A model generated the notes under the pieces. It was given only the letters and a program-made list of their open reading frames with translations. It was not told where the DNA came from and did no database searches. The position numbers and the translations under genes are program-made. DNA of 64,000 bases from Desulfobulbaceae bacterium. GTDB taxonomy: Bacteria > Desulfobacterota > Desulfobulbia > Desulfobulbales > Desulfocapsaceae. Positions 36,865 through 45,421 of the stretch are shown piece by piece (position 1 is the stretch's first letter; every line of letters begins with the position of its first letter). The stretch is from assembly GCA_024636345.1 (NCBI GenBank), contig JAGXHG010000004.1, forward strand, positions 1 through 64,000. Direction: 5' to 3'.

Positions 36865-37887
36865 ATGGTTTATATCGTCCTTGGCTCTTTTATCCCTGTG
36901 GTCATAGCCCAGGAGACAGCAAAACCAAAAGCTGCAGATCTGGTAACAGATGGCCAAGCCATTAATCTGCAACAGGAAAAATACATAACTTTGTTCAAAG
37001 AGCTTCGCGATAAGCATCATTTTACTCAGGCGGAAATTGACCAACTCTTTACCGGTGTCAATATTGACAAAAGGGTGTTGGAACTCATGGACAAGCAATG
37101 GGAATCCAAACCCTATTATGCCTACTGGCCACTTTTTATCACCCCGGCTGTCATCAAAAGAGGGCAGCAAGAGCTCAAGGCCAATCAGCAGATTCTAGAC
37201 CGCATTGAGAAAGAATTGGGAGTCAATCGTGAAATAGTCATTGCCATCTGGGCCATTGAGTCCCGTTTTGGTGAACATAAAGGGAGCTACGGAGTCTTCA
37301 AAACCTTGAACACCCTTTTTGACGCCTACCCTCGCCGCAGCTCATTCTTTCGCGACCAGCTTGTCGAATTTCTTCTCCTCTGTCGAGAGAACCAATTTGA
37401 CCCCCAAGCCGTAACCGGCTCTTACGCCGGCGCCTTTGGCCAAACCCAATTCATTCCTTCCAGTTACCGGGAATATGCCGTAAGCTTTGACGGTGATGAA
37501 AAACGTGATGTTTTTACCTCGCGCGACGATATTCTCGCCTCCATTGCCAACTATCTCCGTCGCCACCATTGGGTTCTTGACACCCCCCTCTATGTGGAGA
37601 TCGGCAACGAATTAAAAGGAGAGGAACTGATCAACGCCAACACAAAGGGAACAAAAGGCAGGGTCGACTGGCAGCGTGTCAGCACTATCCAGGGAATCAA
37701 ACTGCCCCCCCCTCCCAGTGACAAACAACTATCCATCGTCGGGCTCGAAAGAAGTCCGTTAATGGGTGGGGGCATGCGCTATGTGGCCGCATATCCGAAC
37801 TTTCAGGCCATTACCGCATGGAACAACTCAAACAGATACGCCATGGCAGTCTGTGAGTTGGCTACGGCGCTGAAACAAAACCTATGA
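36865..37887 (+). CDS. mltB: Lytic murein transglycosylase B
   Basis: Cleaves peptidoglycan between MurNAc and GlcNAc in the periplasm. The catalytic Glu lies in AIWAIESRFGEHKGSYGVF, followed by GSYAGAFGQTQFIPSSYREYA, both diagnostic of MltB, and a C-terminal AYPNFQAITAWNNSNRYAMAV block. The ATG at 36865 gives 340 residues but no ribosome binding site and a signal peptide without a basic start. An in-frame ATT at 36826, after AAGAGG, would add 13 residues (INTFYRFSLFISV) and make a better signal sequence, so a rare-codon start is plausible. It is co-oriented with mltA, which begins four bases after its stop. Confidence 0.92.
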   Translation: MVYIVLGSFIPVVIAQETAKPKAADLVTDGQAINLQQEKYITLFKELRDKHHFTQAEIDQLFTGVNIDKRVLELMDKQWESKPYYAYWPLFITPAVIKRGQQELKANQQILDRIEKELGVNREIVIAIWAIESRFGEHKGSYGVFKTLNTLFDAYPRRSSFFRDQLVEFLLLCRENQFDPQAVTGSYAGAFGQTQFIPSSYREYAVSFDGDEKRDVFTSRDDILASIANYLRRHHWVLDTPLYVEIGNELKGEELINANTKGTKGRVDWQRVSTIQGIKLPPPPSDKQLSIVGLERSPLMGGGMRYVAAYPNFQAITAWNNSNRYAMAVCELATALKQNL

Positions 37888-37891
37888 GAGC

Positions 37892-39145
37892 ATGAACACT
37901 TCACCCCACACAAACCATGGTCCATCTCCTATCAGGGGATGGACCATGATCATTCTGATCCTCTGTCTGTGGTCGTGGCCGATCCATGGCCATGCTCAAG
38001 AATCACCCCTGCTGGTTCCCCAACAAAATCAGATCCCGCTCCTACGGGATGACATGGACACTAAGAGCCTGATCACGGCGGCGACTCGCCACCTGCACTA
38101 CCTGCGAAAGCTCCCATCCAACACCGTTATTCGACTGGGCAAAGATCTCTATTCCAAGGGCTGTCTCCTGGAATCCATGAAAACCTTTCTAGATATCCTG
38201 AAGCAGAACCCAAGTCCCTCGGAATTCGATCATGCCATACGGAAAAACTTCATCCTCTTTCAGGCTGGTGGCCGAACTCAAGAAAAAAAAGGAGAAATGC
38301 TGATCACCGGTTATTATGAACCACTTCTGGAAGGCAGCCTGACCAGAAGCGCCCCCTTTCTCCATCCTCTCTACACCCCACCTGATTCGCTCCTTGCCTA
38401 TCGAGATCCTGCCACTGGCAGGAAAACAACAGGCCGACAAGGTTCAAATGGGAAAACAATCCCCTTCTGGACCCGGGCAGAGATAGAAGAGGGGAACCTG
38501 CTGGCAGGAGGAGAGCTTGTATACCTGAAGGACCCGGTGGATGCCTTTGTCCTTCACGTCCAGGGATCTGGAAAGATCCGTCTCCGTGATGGTTCGCTAC
38601 GGGCCGTTCAATTTGCTTCTACCAATGGCCGGGAATACAAAAGCATCGGCAAGCTTCTGGTGGATGAGAAGAAGATGACCCGCGAAGAGGTCACCATGCC
38701 AACCATCCGTCATTATCTTGAGCAGAATCCAGATGAGCAGAAACGGATCCTGCACCACAATCCTCGATTTGTCTTTTTTCAATGGAATAAAAAAAAGGAG
38801 AGCCCCACCGGCAGTTTGGGCCTGCCACTGACCGCTGGACGCTCCATCGCAGTGGATCCTGGAACCCTGCCTACAGGTCTCATTGCCTATCTTGTTTCAC
38901 AAAAACCAGTCCTTGATCAGGAAGGTCAACTCCTGAAATGGGAACCAATGCAGCGTTTTGTTCTGCCGCAGGATACAGGAGCCGCCATCAAAGGCACTGG
39001 TCGTGCCGACCTGTTCTGGGGCAATGGTCATTACGCCGAAACAGCCGCTGGCAACATGAAGGAACAAGGGCAACTCTATTTCCTGGTAAAGAAAAATGCA
39101 AAAAAACACAACTCAGTGGCGGCAGAGTTCACAAGTTTTCCATGA
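37892..39145 (+). CDS. mltA: Membrane-bound lytic murein transglycosylase A
   Basis: A second lytic transglycosylase, of the MltA fold (double-psi beta-barrel with a 3D domain). A signal peptide (about residues 1-35) is followed by GEMLITGYYEPLLEGS, FVLHVQGSGKIRL and, near the end, the 3D motif RFVLPQDTGAAIKGTGRADLFWG with the catalytic Asp residues. The 417-residue length is normal. No lipobox Cys is evident near the signal cleavage site, so it may be soluble in the periplasm. Its 3' end overlaps the methyltransferase gene by 50 bases. Confidence 0.93.
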   Translation: MNTSPHTNHGPSPIRGWTMIILILCLWSWPIHGHAQESPLLVPQQNQIPLLRDDMDTKSLITAATRHLHYLRKLPSNTVIRLGKDLYSKGCLLESMKTFLDILKQNPSPSEFDHAIRKNFILFQAGGRTQEKKGEMLITGYYEPLLEGSLTRSAPFLHPLYTPPDSLLAYRDPATGRKTTGRQGSNGKTIPFWTRAEIEEGNLLAGGELVYLKDPVDAFVLHVQGSGKIRLRDGSLRAVQFASTNGREYKSIGKLLVDEKKMTREEVTMPTIRHYLEQNPDEQKRILHHNPRFVFFQWNKKKESPTGSLGLPLTAGRSIAVDPGTLPTGLIAYLVSQKPVLDQEGQLLKWEPMQRFVLPQDTGAAIKGTGRADLFWGNGHYAETAAGNMKEQGQLYFLVKKNAKKHNSVAAEFTSFP

Positions 39146-39764
39146 ACGAGCCGAGGAGTATGACAGGTGGTTTGAGAGCAGCCTACTTTTTGCAATAGAA
39201 CAATCCGCCATTCAATCCCTAGATATCACCTTCTCCCAACCAGCCCTTGAAATTGGTGTCGGTCCCGGTCGTTTCGCAGAGGCCCTGCAGCTTCCCTTTG
39301 GCATTGACCCTGCCATGGCCCCCCTCCTCTTGGCTGAAAAACGAGGCATCTGCACCTGTCAGGCCATAGCCGAGGAACTTCCCTTTGCCACCTCCTCACT
39401 TGGTGCCATCTTTCTGCTCTTTACTCTCTGTTTTCTTGAATCTCCCACCCGTTGTTTAGAGGAATGCAGGCGCATCCTGCGACCAAATGCACTTCTGGTC
39501 ATTGGCTTTGTCCCGGCAACCAGCGCCTGGGGCAAGAATCTGATCAACAAGAAAGAAGCCGGACACCCATTTTATCGCTTTGCCCGTTTTTTCACCGTTG
39601 TCCATGTACAAGAAATCCTCATAAAAAATGGATTCCATATCCTCACTAGCGCCTCTACCCTCTATCAGGAACCAGAAAAACTGGTTACATTTGAACAATC
39701 CAAAACAGGGATGGATGAGCAAGCAGGTTTTGTAATCATTGCTACCGAATGCAACAAGCGGTAA
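39096..39764 (+). CDS. Class I SAM-dependent methyltransferase
   Basis: A 222-residue cytoplasmic methyltransferase of the UbiE/Methyltransf_11 type: ALEIGVGPGRFAEAL is the SAM-binding motif I, GIDPA motif II, and the IFLLFTLCFLESPTRCLEECRRILRPN stretch contains motifs IV-V. The substrate cannot be told. It overlaps mltA by 50 bases in another frame and is the last gene of the envelope run. Confidence 0.85.
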   Translation: MQKNTTQWRQSSQVFHERAEEYDRWFESSLLFAIEQSAIQSLDITFSQPALEIGVGPGRFAEALQLPFGIDPAMAPLLLAEKRGICTCQAIAEELPFATSSLGAIFLLFTLCFLESPTRCLEECRRILRPNALLVIGFVPATSAWGKNLINKKEAGHPFYRFARFFTVVHVQEILIKNGFHILTSASTLYQEPEKLVTFEQSKTGMDEQAGFVIIATECNKR

Positions 39765-40626
39765 TTGAGCTTCTAAATCAAGTTGGAGACGAGACGGCGA
39801 GGGATCGTACAGCGAAGCCGCAGAACCAAATTCTTCTAGTAGTGATGCTCTGCAGGAAGTGCCTTTTTTTGGGGGGGGAGGAAGGGGCAACACTAGATTT
39901 AGAATTGGAAAGAGACCACGCTTATCAAGTGTAGTGTTCAGCTTAATCCAACATAATAATCCTCTAAACAAGCATAAAGGCATGACAGGCAGTCCCAATT
40001 TTTTGAGACACTACCCTAATCGTTCGTTCATAAAGAAGGCTGCCGCTTTTTTTACAATTTCACGCTTCATTTGCATCCACTAATACTCTTTCCTTAGCCT
40101 CGCCAACTCTCCTGGACATAGTCTTTCCTTTGATCAGAGCGGGAAGCAGCAGTGCCACCGCCTTCTCCTCTCTCGGCTGCTGAAAACCAAAGAAAAACTT
40201 CCTGAAAATTTTTGATCAATATCCCCTTTTGAATATCAGCTGTAACAAGTGAACAAGATGGAAATTTTCCCCAGACTATAATGGCCATGCTGATACTTTT
40301 TAGGCGGAGAATATTAAGAACAGCCTAATGGGCTTACAAAATAAAAGTAACTTTTTGCATCATCAATCGTATCTATTATAAAAAAACGAGACTTATTAAA
40401 GTAATAACTGGAACACTTACAACTGAAAGCATACATGAGCGATCTGGTAAAATGACATTTATACTGCTACCGATGGAATATCACCGATAACGATTTTATG
40501 CCCTATGCAACCAAATCCAACGCCACGAAAAATTCGACAATAAATACAAATTTTTAAAAAACAGCTAGTGAGATGTCATTGGGATTTCCATCTGGTTGTT
40601 TTATAATCACCACGGGAGGTATCATT
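39765..40626. other. Accessory intergenic region with IS remnant
   Basis: About 860 bases without an intact gene, between the methyltransferase and a small secreted protein. It contains the IS3 orfA remnant listed separately, a GACGGCGAGGGATCG tract near 39795, and a run of nine G after eight T near 39865-39881. The half nearest 40626 is A/T rich and should carry the promoter of the secreted protein gene. I see no RNA gene here. Confidence 0.5.
40011..40130 (-). mobile_element. IS3-family orfA (InsE-type) remnant
   Basis: Read on the minus strand, one frame gives ELARLRKEY, an in-frame TAG (40082-40080), then MQMKREIVKKAAAFFMNERLG and a stop at 40013-40011. This is the characteristic leucine-zipper tail of the IS3 OrfA protein (xxEREILKKAAAFFAKE). 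No orfB follows and the N-terminal part is unreadable, so the element is dead. The sequence GTGTCTCAAAAAATTGGGA just beyond the stop could be an IS end. Confidence 0.7.
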
Positions 40627-40923
40627 ATGTTGAAAAAAATGAGTACTGTTATTGCATTGGGTTTGGTCGTGGCATTTTTGAGCATTCCTTCAGCTAGTTT
40701 TGCCCGTAATAATGGCCCTGGCCCTGGCGATGGAACAGGTGATAATCGTCAATGTTTAGGTGGAATTATTGTCGATGGCGTTTGTATTTGTGACGATCTA
40801 TTCGGAAGCATAACTCCGGAAGAAAATTTTGATGTCGCGGCAGAACAAAGAAGTCGAACTAACGCTGATCCCGTCTGCGATGATCCGGATGGTCCAGATG
40901 GAGACCCTTGGTGGTCAGTGTAA
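40627..40923 (+). CDS. Small secreted protein with Cys and acidic tail
   Basis: A 98-residue protein with a clear signal peptide (MLKKMSTVIALGLVVAFLSI, cleavage likely after SFA). The mature part of about 73 residues has a Gly/Pro-rich start (NNGPGPGDGTGD), four Cys residues (including CLGG and CIC) and an acidic Pro/Asp end (DDPDGPDGDPWWSV). GGGAGG precedes the ATG. I do not recognise the family. It is isolated in an accessory gap and followed by a strong terminator about 100 bases later, which suggests a real, self-contained transcription unit. Confidence 0.6.
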   Translation: MLKKMSTVIALGLVVAFLSIPSASFARNNGPGPGDGTGDNRQCLGGIIVDGVCICDDLFGSITPEENFDVAAEQRSRTNADPVCDDPDGPDGDPWWSV

Positions 40924-41021
40924 AAGCCCCCAATGATGCTGTTCAAAAAAAGGGGACGCCTAACCAAGGACATCTCTGAGATGATTTGTGTTTAAAATAA
41001 ATGGAGTATGATTTATTTGCC

Positions 41022-41069
41022 TCAATCAAAAAATGGGTTGCTGTTTTCGGTAACCCATTTTTTGATTGA
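41022..41069 (+). terminator. Strong bidirectional rho-independent terminator
   Basis: Eighteen-base arms TCAATCAAAAAATGGGTT and AACCCATTTTTTGATTGA pair perfectly around a 12-base loop. The arms themselves contain the A and T runs, so the stem can terminate in both directions. It follows the small secreted protein gene by about 100 bases. Confidence 0.75.
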
Positions 41070-41266
41070 TTAAGGCATGACGGACACCCCCTGCCTGTGT
41101 AAAGCAGGCGTCACCGTGACGAGAGGGAAAAACAATCCGAACAATGGCCCACGTAACGGCAGGTTCGGAAGGAAGCGATAGGAACGGGGCAGTCACTACT
41201 GGGAATATCAGGTTGAACAAAACTTCTTTTTCCCTTATTGCCAGATTGGGCCAGAGTTACCATAGA
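41070..41266. other. Structured intergenic stretch of unknown type
   Basis: Between the terminator and the 3' end of aroA lies a GC-richer stretch with many pairing possibilities: CCTGC/GCAGG (near 41090-41108), CGTCAC/GTGACG (near 41109-41121), a six-pair stem CCGAAC/GTTCGG (41137-41168) and CAGT/ACTG. It has no open frame of note. The segment GGCAGGTTCGGAAGGAAGC superficially resembles the apical hairpin of SRP RNA, but the flanking pairs do not match. It may be an uncharacterised RNA or a remnant of another group II intron. Confidence 0.35.
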
Positions 41267-42535
41267 TCAGGCAAGCCAGCTGAAACGCTCCCAGAAATCA
41301 GGAAAGGATTTAGCGACACAGCCCTCATCGCTGATCTGAACACCAGGCACCCTGAGACCAGTCACCGCAAAGCTCATAGCCATACGATGATCCTTGTAGG
41401 TATCAATGACCGCACCATGCAGCCTTGCCCCGCCATCACCATGGATAATCATGCTGTCCTGCCGCTCTTCCACCTGCGCCCCCATTTTGGTCAGCTCAGT
41501 GACCACGGCGGTTAAACGATCGCACTCCTTAATCCGCAGGTGGGCAATATTATTGATAACTGTCTTGCCATGGGCAAAGGCCGCAACCACAGCAAGGGTG
41601 GGCACCACATCCGGCATATCGCCCATGTCAACGGTGATTCCTTCCAACCGTTCTCGGCCCTGCACCATGATCCCGCCCCCTTCCCGGCTGACCTCACAAC
41701 CCATCCTGGCCAATAACGGAACTAAACCGGCATCCCCCTGCAGAGACGGCACCGGCACATTACTCACCGTAACCCGGCCAGCCGTAATGGCGGCCGCCGC
41801 CCAGAAATATGAGGCATTGGAAGCGTCTCCTTCAATCTCATACTCCATGGCCCGGTAGCAGCCCTGGGGAATGACAAAGTGGGTAAGATCCTGATTGCAA
41901 TCAACATCGATACCAAAATCCGACATGACGGAAAGGGTCATGGCCACATAGGGTTTTGACAGGACCTCGCCCTTGACCTGAAGAATTGCAGGCCGGGCTG
42001 CATAAGGCGCGACCAGCAGAAGTGAGGAGAGATACTGACTGGATTTTCCTTCCGGTAGGATCGTCTCTCCACCCTGCAGACCATGACTGTTAATGGTCAA
42101 TGGCGGACAAGCTGTGCCGGCAACCGAACTGATATCCACTCCCCAACCCCTGAGCGCCTCCATAAGCGGGCCAATGGGACGCTCTCGCATCCGCTCTTCA
42201 CCATCGATGGTAAAGAGACCATGGCCCAAAGCCGCAACCGAGGTCAAAAACCTGGTGGCAGTGCCATTATTGCCCAGATAAATCTCGCCGGTCGGGGTGG
42301 AAATACTGCCTCCATTTCCTTCCACCTGCCATGCCTCACCATTTTTATCAACAGTAATACCCATCTGCCCCAAGGCTTTAGAGGTATACTCGGTGTCTTC
42401 ACTGGTCAAAGGGCCAACCAGACGACTCCTGCCATCAGCCAGAGCCGCGGCAATCAGAGCCCTCTGGGTCAAACTCTTGGAACCGGGAACCACTATAGTT
42501 GCATCAACACTTGATACGGGGGATATCTCTTTCAT
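41267..42535 (-). CDS. aroA: 3-phosphoshikimate 1-carboxyvinyltransferase
   Basis: EPSP synthase, the sixth step of the shikimate pathway: adds enolpyruvate from PEP to shikimate-3-phosphate. At 422 residues it is full length. PGSKSLTQRALI binds shikimate-3-phosphate, LGNNGTATRFL forms the PEP site, and IKECDRLTAV and DTYKDHRMAM are the C-terminal signatures. The NNGTATR segment has Asn-Asn-Gly where class I enzymes have Asn-Ala-Gly, of interest because this loop affects glyphosate binding. It is the last gene of the pyrK-pyrD-DUF1232-aroD-aroE-aroA run. Confidence 0.96.
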   Translation of the reverse strand: MKEISPVSSVDATIVVPGSKSLTQRALIAAALADGRSRLVGPLTSEDTEYTSKALGQMGITVDKNGEAWQVEGNGGSISTPTGEIYLGNNGTATRFLTSVAALGHGLFTIDGEERMRERPIGPLMEALRGWGVDISSVAGTACPPLTINSHGLQGGETILPEGKSSQYLSSLLLVAPYAARPAILQVKGEVLSKPYVAMTLSVMSDFGIDVDCNQDLTHFVIPQGCYRAMEYEIEGDASNASYFWAAAAITAGRVTVSNVPVPSLQGDAGLVPLLARMGCEVSREGGGIMVQGRERLEGITVDMGDMPDVVPTLAVVAAFAHGKTVINNIAHLRIKECDRLTAVVTELTKMGAQVEERQDSMIIHGDGGARLHGAVIDTYKDHRMAMSFAVTGLRVPGVQISDEGCVAKSFPDFWERFSWLA

Positions 42536-42634
42536 CTCTTATCTCTTACTTTTTTTCTGTCCACTTTAAATGCCCAACACATTCCCAGCTTCTTGATCCA
42601 ATTTCTGACGCTTCTGCTCTATTGTTTTAGTTTT

Positions 42635-43480
42635 TTAAACTCTCAAGGTATTCCCTGTCGCCTGATACAATTTCTGACGCATAAGCTCAACCGGGGCAGT
42701 TTTTCCGGTCCACAGCTCAAACTGCGCCACCCCCTGATAGAGCAGCATCTCCAGACCATTAATCACCTGGCATCCCGCCGCCTTCGCCTCCCTGAGCAGC
42801 CTGGTTTCAAGCGGGGCATAGACGATATCCATTACCACCTGGAAGCGAGGAAGGATAGTGTTGGAAACAGGACTGACCTGGATATCCGGCTGCATCCCCA
42901 CCGAGGTGGCATTGACCAGAACATCTCCATGCAGGCTTTCTGCATCATCCAAGGAGTGCCAGAGACATCCCAGATCCGCGGCCAGTGCCCGGCCCCGTGA
43001 TTCGGTCCGACTGCAGAGTACGAGCTGTGCTCCCTGCTGCTGTACGCCAAAGCCTATGGCCCGGGCGGAATCGCCAGCGCCAAGGAGAACAACCTGCGCC
43101 ACCTGCAAGCTCATCTTCTCGGACAGGGCCCGATTGGCGCCCAGCCAATCGGTATTGCTGCCATAAAGACGTTTCTTACCGCCAACATCCAAGATATCAA
43201 TGGTATTCACCGCCCCGATCTGCCTAGCCACATCCTCAATTTCGTCAAGCAGGGGAATAACCGCCTCTTTGTAGGGGATGGTCACACTCACCCCCTTTAC
43301 CCCCAGAGCCTTTAAGCCCACGATTCCGGCCTCCAGATCCTGCAGCGGGAACGGCAGGTAGACACGGTTCTCCCCGAGTTCGGCAAATGCTGCATTGTGC
43401 ATGGCTGGACTGAGGGAATGGCTCACTGGATTACCAATGATCCCATAGAGGGTTGTCTGCCCATTAATTGTCATTGCCAT
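42635..43480 (-). CDS. aroE: Shikimate dehydrogenase (NADP+)
   Basis: Reduces 3-dehydroshikimate to shikimate. The 281-residue product has the substrate motif PVSHSLSPAMHNAAF, the catalytic Lys in TIPYKEAV, the partner Asp in SNTDWLGA, the nucleotide-binding LLGAGDSARAIGFG and the C-terminal MLLYQGVAQFELW. Its ATG is two bases past the aroD stop, so the two are translated from one message; this pair carries out consecutive steps. Confidence 0.96.
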   Translation of the reverse strand: MAMTINGQTTLYGIIGNPVSHSLSPAMHNAAFAELGENRVYLPFPLQDLEAGIVGLKALGVKGVSVTIPYKEAVIPLLDEIEDVARQIGAVNTIDILDVGGKKRLYGSNTDWLGANRALSEKMSLQVAQVVLLGAGDSARAIGFGVQQQGAQLVLCSRTESRGRALAADLGCLWHSLDDAESLHGDVLVNATSVGMQPDIQVSPVSNTILPRFQVVMDIVYAPLETRLLREAKAAGCQVINGLEMLLYQGVAQFELWTGKTAPVELMRQKLYQATGNTLRV

Positions 43481-43482
43481 TA

Positions 43483-44178
43483 TTAATTCAGTTCCTTGTT
43501 TTTTAACATCAAGGACTCAATCTGACGCAGAACGGCGACAGAGAGCTGACCAGGGGCCGTAGCCTCATCCTCGTGTGCAGCACAATAGGTCATGTAGCCA
43601 CCAAGCTCCCCTGTTGCCACCCGGCTGATAACTCCGTGCCGGCCCATACAAAAGGCAATGAGAGGAATATCCATTCTGGCGGCCTCCTCCTGAAGATTAA
43701 GCACCCGCAGGACATCATGATAATCATGGGCCATAGTCACAATCTTGGCAATATGGGCGCCTTTATCCTGGATCAAGGCCAAACGACCAACCAGTTCCGC
43801 CTTCGTGGGAGTTTCCTGGAAATTATGCCAGGAGAGAATCAAACGACTGGGAGAGTTTTCCAGCTCATCCAGCAAGGCCTTATGCGAGGCCGTGGGGGCC
43901 TTGAGTTCCAGGTCAACATACGAAACGCCTTGTTGCACTCCCTCGAGAAGGGGAGCGATCCTCAGCTCTTCATCCCCTGCAAAGCCACCGCCCTCCCAGC
44001 TTGGCCGGTTGGTCAAAAGCAGAGGTTTGATCAGCTGGGAGATAAAAGGTGTAACAGAAATAGTTTTGAGACGGTCAAGCCGGATCTCAATCACATCGGC
44101 AAAAGAGCTGATGGACACGGCCACAGCCAATCCTTCAGCAACAGTTTCCCTGGCAATCGAAACACAGATACGGAGCAT
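43483..44178 (-). CDS. aroD: Type I 3-dehydroquinate dehydratase
   Basis: Dehydrates 3-dehydroquinate through a Schiff base. The catalytic Lys is in HIAKIVTMA and the assisting His in LILSWHNFQETP; ADVIEIRLDRL and the end FCMGRHGVISRVA are also typical of the type I TIM-barrel enzyme. With ATG 44178, which has GAGGAG upstream, the product has 231 residues. It starts 15 bases after the stop of the DUF1232 gene. Confidence 0.94.
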   Translation of the reverse strand: MLRICVSIARETVAEGLAVAVSISSFADVIEIRLDRLKTISVTPFISQLIKPLLLTNRPSWEGGGFAGDEELRIAPLLEGVQQGVSYVDLELKAPTASHKALLDELENSPSRLILSWHNFQETPTKAELVGRLALIQDKGAHIAKIVTMAHDYHDVLRVLNLQEEAARMDIPLIAFCMGRHGVISRVATGELGGYMTYCAAHEDEATAPGQLSVAVLRQIESLMLKNKELN

Positions 44179-44192
44179 GTTTCCTCTCCTCA

Positions 44193-44468
44193 TTATTTTT
44201 TATTCTCAGGTGGAGCATGGGGCAGACGGCTGGCAAGGCGGATCGCCAGCCCCACAAGTAAGGAGACAATGGCAATATCGTCAAGCAGTCCCAGACCAAG
44301 AATCCAGTCCGGGACAAAATCAAAGGGCGAGAGGAGATAGAGAATGGCCAAGAGGAGAATCCCCTTCACTGTCCAGGGCGTATCGGCATGAGTCAGGAGA
44401 CGAGCATAGGATGCAACCGTTGTCCAAAGAGAGGTATTTGGTTGCTGGCCGGAAAAGGAATCTTTCAT
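44193..44468 (-). CDS. DUF1232 (YkvA-type) small membrane protein
   Basis: A 91-residue protein with the DUF1232 core: TPWTVKGILLLAILYLLSPFDFVPDWI followed by GLLDDIAIVSLLVGLAI, forming two membrane-associated helices around a conserved SPxDxxPD motif. Function unknown. It sits between pyrD (11 bases) and aroD (15 bases) and must be cotranscribed with them, though it has no obvious link to nucleotide or aromatic synthesis. Confidence 0.85.
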   Translation of the reverse strand: MKDSFSGQQPNTSLWTTVASYARLLTHADTPWTVKGILLLAILYLLSPFDFVPDWILGLGLLDDIAIVSLLVGLAIRLASRLPHAPPENKK

Positions 44469-44479
44469 ACTCTTCCTCG

Positions 44480-45421
44480 CTAACCAATCCGCAGCGCACC
44501 AATTAAATCGCGCACTGACTCAAGTTTCTGTTCACGGACATAGGTAGCAATCCCATCAAGCACATCCTCGCTTGCCTTGGGGTTTACAAAACTCGCTGTC
44601 CCCACCTGCACTGCACAGGCCCCGGCCAGCATGAATTCCATAGCATCTTCCGCGGTTGCAATCCCGCCAATGCCGATGATCGGAATTGAGACCGCTTGAG
44701 CTACCTGAAAAACCATACGCAAAGCAACCGGTTTGATGGCAGGTCCGGACAGGCCGCCAATAATATTGGCCAAGCGAGGACGTCGGGACTTGAGATCAAT
44801 GGCCATGCCGATCAGGGTATTGATCAGGGAAACGGCATCCGCTCCTGCTTCCTCAACTGCCCGGGCCACCAGGGTCACATCGGTGACATTGGGAGAGAGT
44901 TTCACGATAACCGGCACCTGACAACCCTGCTTCACAGCCCGCGTAACTGCCGCTGCCATTTGAGGATCTGTTCCGAAGGCTACCCCGCCTTTCTTCACAT
45001 TGGGGCAGGAGATATTCACTTCAATGGCAGCAACGCCGGGGGCTCCGGCCAAGCGTTCAGCAAGTTGTCGGTACTCCTCAACAGAATCGCCAAGGATATT
45101 GACTATAACCGGAACGCCAAGGGCACATAGATAGGGCATCTTCTCGCTGATAAAACGATCAACTCCCACATTTTCCAGACCAATGGCGTTGAGCATGCCA
45201 CATGCAGTCTCAAAAATGCGGGGCGGCGGGTTGCCGGCACGGGGCTCAAGAGATATTCCCTTGACCACCACGGCCCCGAGACGTTGCAAATGCACATATG
45301 ACTCAAACTCACGGGCATAGCCAAAAGTTCCCGATGCGGTCATAACTGGATTTTGCAGCTCAAGGCTACCAATGGAAACCCGCAGATCAACCTCATTCAT
45401 TTTCACATTTACAGGCTCCAT
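44480..45421 (-). CDS. pyrD: Dihydroorotate dehydrogenase B, catalytic subunit
   Basis: Oxidises dihydroorotate to orotate using FMN, in the class 1B enzyme that passes electrons to NAD+ through PyrK. The 313-residue TIM barrel has [24 protein letters not shown] with the catalytic Cys that marks class 1, and the FMN phosphate motif [17 protein letters not shown]. Its start codon overlaps the end of pyrK by 13 bases, so the two subunits are translated together. Confidence 0.96.
   Translation of the reverse strand: MEPVNVKMNEVDLRVSIGSLELQNPVMTASGTFGYAREFESYVHLQRLGAVVVKGISLEPRAGNPPPRIFETACGMLNAIGLENVGVDRFISEKMPYLCALGVPVIVNILGDSVEEYRQLAERLAGAPGVAAIEVNISCPNVKKGGVAFGTDPQMAAAVTRAVKQGCQVPVIVKLSPNVTDVTLVARAVEEAGADAVSLINTLIGMAIDLKSRRPRLANIIGGLSGPAIKPVALRMVFQVAQAVSIPIIGIGGIATAEDAMEFMLAGACAVQVGTASFVNPKASEDVLDGIATYVREQKLESVRDLIGALRIG

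Noticed and set aside
41140-41190. SRP (4.5S/6S-type) RNA because of GGCAGGTTCGGAAGGAAGC
   Set aside because: The tetraloop and CAGG side match, but the opposite side reads AGCGA instead of AGCAG, the outer stem does not pair, and no full-length fold could be drawn.
43573-44506. Two long plus-strand frames opposite aroD and DUF1232
   Set aside because: Both lie antisense to recognisable genes and show no domain.
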